Assembly: GCA_027311185.1 (NCBI GenBank) | Contig: DAICZK010000047.1 | Coordinates: forward strand, 1 to 10,250 | Source: Sulfuriferula sp. | GTDB lineage: Bacteria; Pseudomonadota; Gammaproteobacteria; Burkholderiales; Sulfuriferulaceae | DNA length: 10,250 nt | Direction of reading: 5' to 3' | In this document: positions 6,479 to 10,250 of the stretch, piece by piece | Numbering within the stretch: the stretch's first letter is position 1 | Layout: each line of letters begins with the position of its first letter | Program-made: the position numbers and the translations under genes | The notes under the pieces: generated by a model | Database searches by the model: none | What the model was told of the DNA's origin: nothing | What the model saw: the letters and a program-made list of their open reading frames with translations, nothing else

Positions 6479-7651
6479 ATGGCTATGCTCCTCTCCCCTG
6501 TGATGCAGGCGACCACACCGCCTGCCGCGCCGGACAAATCATCCGGCGGCGGAACGCCCGACGCGTCGTTCAACAACGTCCTTTCCCATGAAATGACGCA
6601 GCAGCAACAGCAACAGAGCGCAAAAACCGACGCACCGGCAACGAATGCGCCTGCGCCGCAAACGGCCCAGGGCGACAAGGCGAAGAAAAGCACGGATCCG
6701 GCACCCACTGCCGACGCCTCGTCTGCCGCCTCTCCATTCTCCGCCGTGCCAGCGATATCGGCCGAGATGCTGGCAATGATAGGGAATTACCAGGCGGCAC
6801 AGACTCCGCCAGTCGCTACGAACACTCAGACCACCGCGACCGCCCCTGTCGCGTCGAGTACCGCGGCTGCCCCCGGCGCCGCGAACGCGCTGACCAGCCT
6901 CATGCTTGCCAATTCGGCTACCACGCCCGCCGGCGCAGAACGCGCGCGTGCGCCTCTCGCCATGTCGTCGCTTTCGTCAACCGGCGCCACTAACAATACC
7001 GGCGCCGATATCGCGCCCGCGCAGACCGCTGCGCACCTACCGCAGTTTACCGATAGCATGAACGCCGCGGTGCTCGGTGGCATTGGTGCCCAACCCGGCG
7101 CGACGCAAAAAACCGATGCTCTGCTGACCGCAGCCCTGCCCACCGGCGCAATGACTGTTCTCGTCCCCAATCCGGCGACCTTAACCGGTCTGGCGCAAAA
7201 TCCGGCGGCTCAGACCCTGCCCGGACTGGCGCCGCAAGTCGGCACCTCGGCGTGGGATCAGGCGCTCGGCGACAAAGTCGTCTGGATGGCTGGCGGCGCC
7301 GAGCAAACTGCCACGCTGTCGCTTAACCCGCCCGATCTGGGACCGCTGCAAATTGTCCTGAATGTAACCAACAATCAGGCGAATGCGACTTTTATTGCCG
7401 CACAGCCGGAGGTTCGGCTGGCCATCGAGGCGGCCATGCCGAAACTGCAGGAGATGCTGGGCAACGCCGGAATACAGCTCGGACAAACGAATGTTCGTTC
7501 CGACACCTCGTCATCGGGTCGGCAAGACGCGCAATCCGATACGCGCTCGCTCCGCCCGTTGGGTGCAGTCCGCGCCGCGAGCACGGACAACATGACAAAT
7601 ATTTCCGGGAAAATCATTACCGGAAAGGGTTTAGTCAACACCTTTGTCTAA
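6479..7651 (+). CDS. fliK: Flagellar hook-length control protein FliK
   Basis: 390-residue FliK, a secreted molecular ruler that measures the hook and switches export from rod/hook to filament substrates by acting on FlhB. Residues 1 to about 250 are low complexity, very rich in Ala, Thr, Pro and Gln, including a six-glutamine run (41-46), as expected for the unfolded ruler part. The C-terminal Flg_hook domain spans about 255-340: WDQALGDKVVWMAGG, the signature LSLNPPDLGPLQIVLNV (280-296) and IEAAMPKLQEMLGNAGIQL (316-334). A short Ser/Arg/Asn-rich tail follows. The start at ATG 6479 has GAGGA 8 nt upstream (6466-6470). Length is within the variable family range. The N-terminal part is recognisable only by composition and position; the C-terminal domain makes the call secure. 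Confidence 0.93.
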   Translation: MAMLLSPVMQATTPPAAPDKSSGGGTPDASFNNVLSHEMTQQQQQQSAKTDAPATNAPAPQTAQGDKAKKSTDPAPTADASSAASPFSAVPAISAEMLAMIGNYQAAQTPPVATNTQTTATAPVASSTAAAPGAANALTSLMLANSATTPAGAERARAPLAMSSLSSTGATNNTGADIAPAQTAAHLPQFTDSMNAAVLGGIGAQPGATQKTDALLTAALPTGAMTVLVPNPATLTGLAQNPAAQTLPGLAPQVGTSAWDQALGDKVVWMAGGAEQTATLSLNPPDLGPLQIVLNVTNNQANATFIAAQPEVRLAIEAAMPKLQEMLGNAGIQLGQTNVRSDTSSSGRQDAQSDTRSLRPLGAVRAASTDNMTNISGKIITGKGLVNTFV

Positions 7652-7664
7652 TTCTCATTACAAT
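7635..7664 (+). promoter_or_regulatory. Candidate internal promoter for fliL onward
   Basis: TCAACA (7635-7640; 4 of 6 to TTGACA), 18 nt and TACAAT (7659-7664; 5 of 6 to TATAAT) straddle the fliK stop and lie about 50 bp before fliL in an AT-rich 60-bp gap. In E. coli the genes from fliL form their own transcription unit, so a promoter here is plausible. The match is visual and the -35 is weak. Confidence 0.3.
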
Positions 7665-7711
7665 ACGACTGTCCAAGACATTTAATTAACGATTAACCCA
7701 AGGAATAACCC

Positions 7712-8242
7712 ATGGCTCAAGCGCCAACCAAGTCCCCCGCCAAAACCGAGGCGGCGGGCGCAGCAGGAGAAGCTCCTGCCGGAAAATCAAAAAAAACCCT
7801 GCTAATCGTCATCGGGCTGGTTCTGTTGTTGCTGCTCGCAGGAGGCGGTGCTGCTGCATATTTCTTTCTCATGCATAAACCTGCCAACGGCCACGCAGTG
7901 GTCAAAAAAGAGGACTCGAAGCCGCCCGTATTCGTTCCGCTCGAAACTTTTACCGTCAATTTGGCCCCCGACGATTCGGGGGGCGACAAATTCCTGCAGG
8001 TTGCGCTTACCCTGCAGGTTCCCGAAGACAAAGATGCTGACACGATCAAATTGCATATGCCACAGATCAGAAGCCGCATTCTGCTGCTGTTATCGAGCCA
8101 GAAAGCATCCGACCTGCTCACCGAGGCCGGCAAAAACAAGCTCATGAAACAGATCGTGGTCGAGATCAACAAACCCTTTGACCCGGCAGGCGATCCTGGA
8201 AAGGCCACGGGGGTATTTTTTACTTCTTTCGTGATCCAATAA
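7712..8242 (+). CDS. fliL: Flagellar basal body-associated protein FliL
   Basis: 176-residue FliL, a single-pass inner-membrane protein that surrounds or supports the stator units near the MS ring. A short cytoplasmic N-terminus rich in Ala, Pro and Lys (1-28) precedes one strong transmembrane helix (29-53, with LIVIGLVLLLLLAGGGAAA) and a periplasmic FliL domain: VFVPLETFTVNLAPDD (73-88), KFLQVALTLQV (93-103), IRSRILLLLSSQKASDLLTEAGK (119-141) and a C-terminal strand GVFFTSFVIQ (167-176), the usual family ending. The start has AAGGA (7700-7704) 7 nt upstream of the ATG. Only 7 bp separate its stop from fliM, which has no visible ribosome-binding site of its own. The repeated CCTGCAGGTT (7993-8002 and 8011-8020) reflects the LQV...LQV strand and is probably coincidental. 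Confidence 0.95.
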   Translation: MAQAPTKSPAKTEAAGAAGEAPAGKSKKTLLIVIGLVLLLLLAGGGAAAYFFLMHKPANGHAVVKKEDSKPPVFVPLETFTVNLAPDDSGGDKFLQVALTLQVPEDKDADTIKLHMPQIRSRILLLLSSQKASDLLTEAGKNKLMKQIVVEINKPFDPAGDPGKATGVFFTSFVIQ

Positions 8243-8249
8243 CGTTATC

Positions 8250-9248
8250 ATGGCAGAAAATTTCCTATCACAAGACGAAGTAGACGCCCTGCTCAAGGGC
8301 GTCAGCGGCGAACAGGACGAGGATCAGGCGCAGGAAGATACCTCCGGTGTACGCACGTATAACCTTGCCACGCAGGAACGTATCGTCCGCGGGCGCATGC
8401 CTACGCTCGAAATCATCAACGAGCGCTTTTCCCGGCTGTTTCGTATCGGCCTGTTCGGATTCATGCGCCGCACCGCGGAAATAACCACCGGTCAGGTCAA
8501 GGTATCCAAATACAGCGAATTCATCCGCAACCTCGTCGTGCCGACCAATCTGAATCTGGTGCAAATCAAGCCGTTGCGCGGAACCGCGCTGATCGTGCTC
8601 GACCCCACCCTGGTGTTTTTGATTATCGACAACCTGTTCGGCGGCGACGGGCGTTTTCATACCCGTGTCGAAGGCCGCGATTTCACGCAGACAGAACAGC
8701 GCATCATCCAGCGGATTTTAAATATTTTCTTCGAGAACTACGAAAAATCCTGGTCGCATATTTATCCTATTGAATTCGAATACATGCGATCGGAAATGAA
8801 CACTCAATTCGCCAATATCGCAACGCCCAACGAAGTGGTTGTGACCACCACCTTCAACGTCGAAATCGGGTCTTCGCAGGGCGAAATTCACTGCTGCATG
8901 CCCTACTCGATGATAGAACCGATACGCGACCTGCTCAGCAGCAGCCTGCAAGGCGAAACGCTGGACATAGACAAGCGCTGGACCCGATTGATGACACAAC
9001 AGATACAAACCGCAGAGGTGGAAATCGTGGCGAATATGGGCTCCGCCCGCAGTACTTTCGGCGATATCCTGAACCTGCAGGTCGGCGACATCATTCCGCT
9101 TAATATCCCCACCACCATCCTGGCCACGGTAGACGAAGTGCCAGTGATGGAATGCACTTATGGGACACTACATGGACAATACGCGCTGCGTGTCGAAAAA
9201 CTGATTTCCTATTCCACGCAGGAATCCGCACGAGGAGAAAAATCATGA
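8250..9248 (+). CDS. fliM: Flagellar motor switch protein FliM
   Basis: 332-residue FliM, the middle protein of the C ring; it binds phosphorylated CheY and transmits the switch signal to FliG. The CheY-binding peptide LSQDEVDALLKGV is at 6-18, followed by an acidic linker (20-32). The CheC-like middle domain begins near RGRMPTLEIINERFSRLFR (48-66) and includes the FliG-contact GGDG loop (131-134, in NLFGGDGRF). The C-terminal SpoA domain covers about 250-320, with LNLQVGDIIPL (274-284) and the typical GQYALRVEKLI (309-319). All landmarks are intact. The start at ATG 8250 gives the conserved N-terminus despite lacking an obvious ribosome-binding site, suggesting translation coupled to fliL 7 bp upstream. 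Its stop overlaps the fliN start by 4 nt (ATGA). Confidence 0.97.
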   Translation: MAENFLSQDEVDALLKGVSGEQDEDQAQEDTSGVRTYNLATQERIVRGRMPTLEIINERFSRLFRIGLFGFMRRTAEITTGQVKVSKYSEFIRNLVVPTNLNLVQIKPLRGTALIVLDPTLVFLIIDNLFGGDGRFHTRVEGRDFTQTEQRIIQRILNIFFENYEKSWSHIYPIEFEYMRSEMNTQFANIATPNEVVVTTTFNVEIGSSQGEIHCCMPYSMIEPIRDLLSSSLQGETLDIDKRWTRLMTQQIQTAEVEIVANMGSARSTFGDILNLQVGDIIPLNIPTTILATVDEVPVMECTYGTLHGQYALRVEKLISYSTQESARGEKS

Positions 9249-9655
9249 GCGAAGATACAGACTCGATTATGGATGACTGGGGCGCGGCGATGGCCGAGCA
9301 GACCGCCGCGGAGCCTGTGGCGGCTGCGGCACCCGCCGCCAGCCAGTCCATTTTCAAGGAATTTACCCAAAGCGGAGCTGCCGCCGAGACTCACAACGAC
9401 ATCGATTTCATACTGGATATTCCGGTACAGCTGACGGTAGAACTCGGGCGCACCAAAATCGCGATCAAAAACCTGCTGCAACTTGCGCAGGGCTCGGTCG
9501 TCGAGCTGGCGGGCATGGCCGGCGAACCGATGGACATACTCATCAACGGTTGCCTGATCGCACAAGGCGAAGTCGTGGTGGTCAACGATAAATTCGGCAT
9601 ACGCGTCACCGACATCATCAGTCCCGCCGAGCGTATCCGCAAGCTGAACAAATGA
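9245..9655 (+). CDS. fliN: Flagellar motor switch protein FliN
   Basis: 136-residue FliN, which forms the lower part of the C ring with FliM and docks the FliH-FliI export complex. The N-terminus is acidic and Ala-rich (1-50). The SpoA fold follows: DIDFILDIPVQLTVELGRTK (52-71), IKNLLQLAQGSVVELAG (74-90), EPMDILINGCLIAQGEVVVVNDKFGIRVTDII (94-125) and the SPAERIRKL end (126-134). The start at ATG 9245 is supported by a strong AGGAG (9233-9237) 7 nt upstream and by the 4-nt ATGA overlap with fliM; the same frame is open further upstream inside fliM, but that part has no FliN similarity. The own strong ribosome-binding site fits the need for several FliN copies per FliM (established for the C ring; the link to this site is inference). 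The stop overlaps fliO by 4 nt. Confidence 0.97.
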   Translation: MSEDTDSIMDDWGAAMAEQTAAEPVAAAAPAASQSIFKEFTQSGAAAETHNDIDFILDIPVQLTVELGRTKIAIKNLLQLAQGSVVELAGMAGEPMDILINGCLIAQGEVVVVNDKFGIRVTDIISPAERIRKLNK

Positions 9656-10083
9656 GATATCTCGCGCCGCTATCGCTATGCTTGACGACTCCCGTCGCGG
9701 CGCACGCCGCGACCATGGTCAATGCCGCCGGAACCCTGTCGCCAGCTCTCAGCCTGCTGCAGGTCACTCTCAGCCTACTGGTGATACTCGCGCTGATCAT
9801 GGGTGCCGCATGGCTTGCAAAACGTTACTTCAGCGTTCACGCGCGTACCGACACTACCATTAAAATGATCAGCGGACTCAGTGTGGGAGGACGCGAGCGC
9901 GTGCTGTTGCTCGAGGTCGGTGAAACCTGGGTCGTGGTCGGTGTGGCACCGGGGCACATCAGCACGCTCGCCACCATGCCGCGACAAATCATCGCCGCCG
10001 ATAACGCTGGCCAGACGCACCCAAGCTTCTCCGCCGCGATGGCCGCCCGTTTCAGGCAAATGCGAGGCGCAAACAGCGAATGA
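9652..10083 (+). CDS. fliO: Flagellar biosynthesis protein FliO
   Basis: 143-residue FliO, a bitopic inner-membrane protein that helps assemble the FliP ring of the export gate. It begins with a probable cleavable signal peptide (residues 1-20, MRYLAPLSLC through AHA), followed by one transmembrane helix at about 34-56 (SLLQVTLSLLVILALIMGAAWLA) and the cytoplasmic FliO domain with the hallmark SVGGRERVLLLEVGETWVVVGVAPG (77-101). The remaining 40 residues are a low-conservation tail. The start at ATG 9652 overlaps the fliN stop (ATGA) and has no separate strong ribosome-binding site, so it is probably translationally coupled. An N-terminal signal peptide as well as the membrane helix is common in FliO of non-enteric proteobacteria. 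Confidence 0.92.
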   Translation: MRYLAPLSLCLTTPVAAHAATMVNAAGTLSPALSLLQVTLSLLVILALIMGAAWLAKRYFSVHARTDTTIKMISGLSVGGRERVLLLEVGETWVVVGVAPGHISTLATMPRQIIAADNAGQTHPSFSAAMAARFRQMRGANSE

Positions 10084-10177
10084 GCCAGCACCTCGTTTTC
10101 CCATGCGAATCGACCCGACCTCACTGCGAGACCGGAATGAACTCGTAGTCCTCCATTTAGCGCACCCCTTAATCATC
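10084..10177 (+). other. fliO-fliP gap with a possible stem-loop
   Basis: This 94-nt stretch is non-coding if fliP starts at 10178. It contains ACTGCGAG (10123-10130) and CTCGTAGT (10142-10149), which can form an 8-bp stem with one G-U pair and an 11-nt loop. No promoter or ribosome-binding site is obvious. If fliP instead starts at 10103, most of it is coding. Confidence 0.35.
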
Positions 10178-10250
10178 ATGCCCCGTTTTTTACGTTCTCG
10201 TTACAGCACACCCGGTCTTCTTGGCCTTCTCGGGCTCATAGGCTGGATGC
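10178..10250 (+). CDS. fliP: Probable FliP, start of gene (runs off the right edge)
   Basis: Only the first 24 codons are visible. From ATG 10178 the frame reads MPRFLRSRY followed by a hydrophobic stretch GLLGLLGLIGW, a classic signal-peptide start with a basic n-region and a Leu/Gly-rich core. FliP is made with a cleavable signal sequence, and fliP follows fliO in nearly all proteobacterial clusters, so the assignment rests on position and leader type; no FliP domain is visible yet. The start is uncertain: the same frame is open upstream to ATG 10103, which would add a polar 25-residue extension (MRIDPTSLRDRNELVV...) and close the gap to fliO to 19 bp. Neither ATG has a clear ribosome-binding site. 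I prefer 10178 because it places the basic-hydrophobic leader at the very N-terminus. Confidence 0.6.
   Translation, partial: MPRFLRSRYSTPGLLGLLGLIGWM

Noticed and set aside
6598..6616. CAG/CAA run in fliK as a phase-variation repeat
   Set aside because: The run is short, mixes CAG and CAA, and encodes a Gln stretch in a low-complexity ruler region; a unit of three would not shift frame.
7993..8020. Repeated CCTGCAGGTT within fliL as a regulatory direct repeat
   Set aside because: It encodes two beta-strand LQV segments in frame and is best explained by coding constraint and codon choice.

Overview
This window is a betaproteobacterial-type chromosomal flagellar locus. The organism call rests on protein character (FliF, FliG, FliI and FliM closely follow the enterobacterial/betaproteobacterial pattern), moderately high GC content, and a fliE gene transcribed divergently from fliF. 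A Nitrosomonadales/Gallionellaceae-like organism is a guess that I cannot prove from sequence alone.

Layout. Positions 1-495 hold the 3' part of a FAD-dependent amine oxidase gene of the ThiO/glycine oxidase family. fliE follows on the minus strand (540-896), converging on thiO. A 248-bp divergent intergenic region (897-1144) carries a candidate fliE promoter and the fliF leader. From 1145 to the right edge everything is on the plus strand in the canonical order fliF, fliG, fliH, fliI, fliJ, fliK, fliL, fliM, fliN, fliO and the start of a probable fliP. No stretch longer than 300 bp lacks a gene, and I see no tRNA, rRNA, IS element, CRISPR array or defence gene.

How the genes work together. 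FliE and FliF build the MS ring and its junction with the rod. FliG, FliM and FliN form the cytoplasmic switch (C ring). FliH, FliI and FliJ form the export ATPase complex. FliO and FliP belong to the export-gate assembly. FliK measures hook length and switches export specificity. FliL is a stator-associated inner-membrane protein. Gene coupling is tight: overlaps at fliF/fliG, fliH/fliI, fliM/fliN and fliN/fliO, and 7 bp at fliL/fliM. Looser junctions are fliG/fliH (26 bp), fliI/fliJ (76 bp), fliJ/fliK (24 bp), fliK/fliL (60 bp) and fliO/fliP (up to 94 bp).

What stands out. The coding content is ordinary and all proteins look intact. The notable signals are non-coding. fliJ is bracketed by two perfect 10-bp inverted repeats, one before its start and one in its last codons, and weaker stem-loops lie at the fliK/fliL and fliO/fliP junctions. 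There is a possible 29-codon leader ORF in front of fliF, and the fliP start is ambiguous. I found no convincing evidence of a new biological system here.
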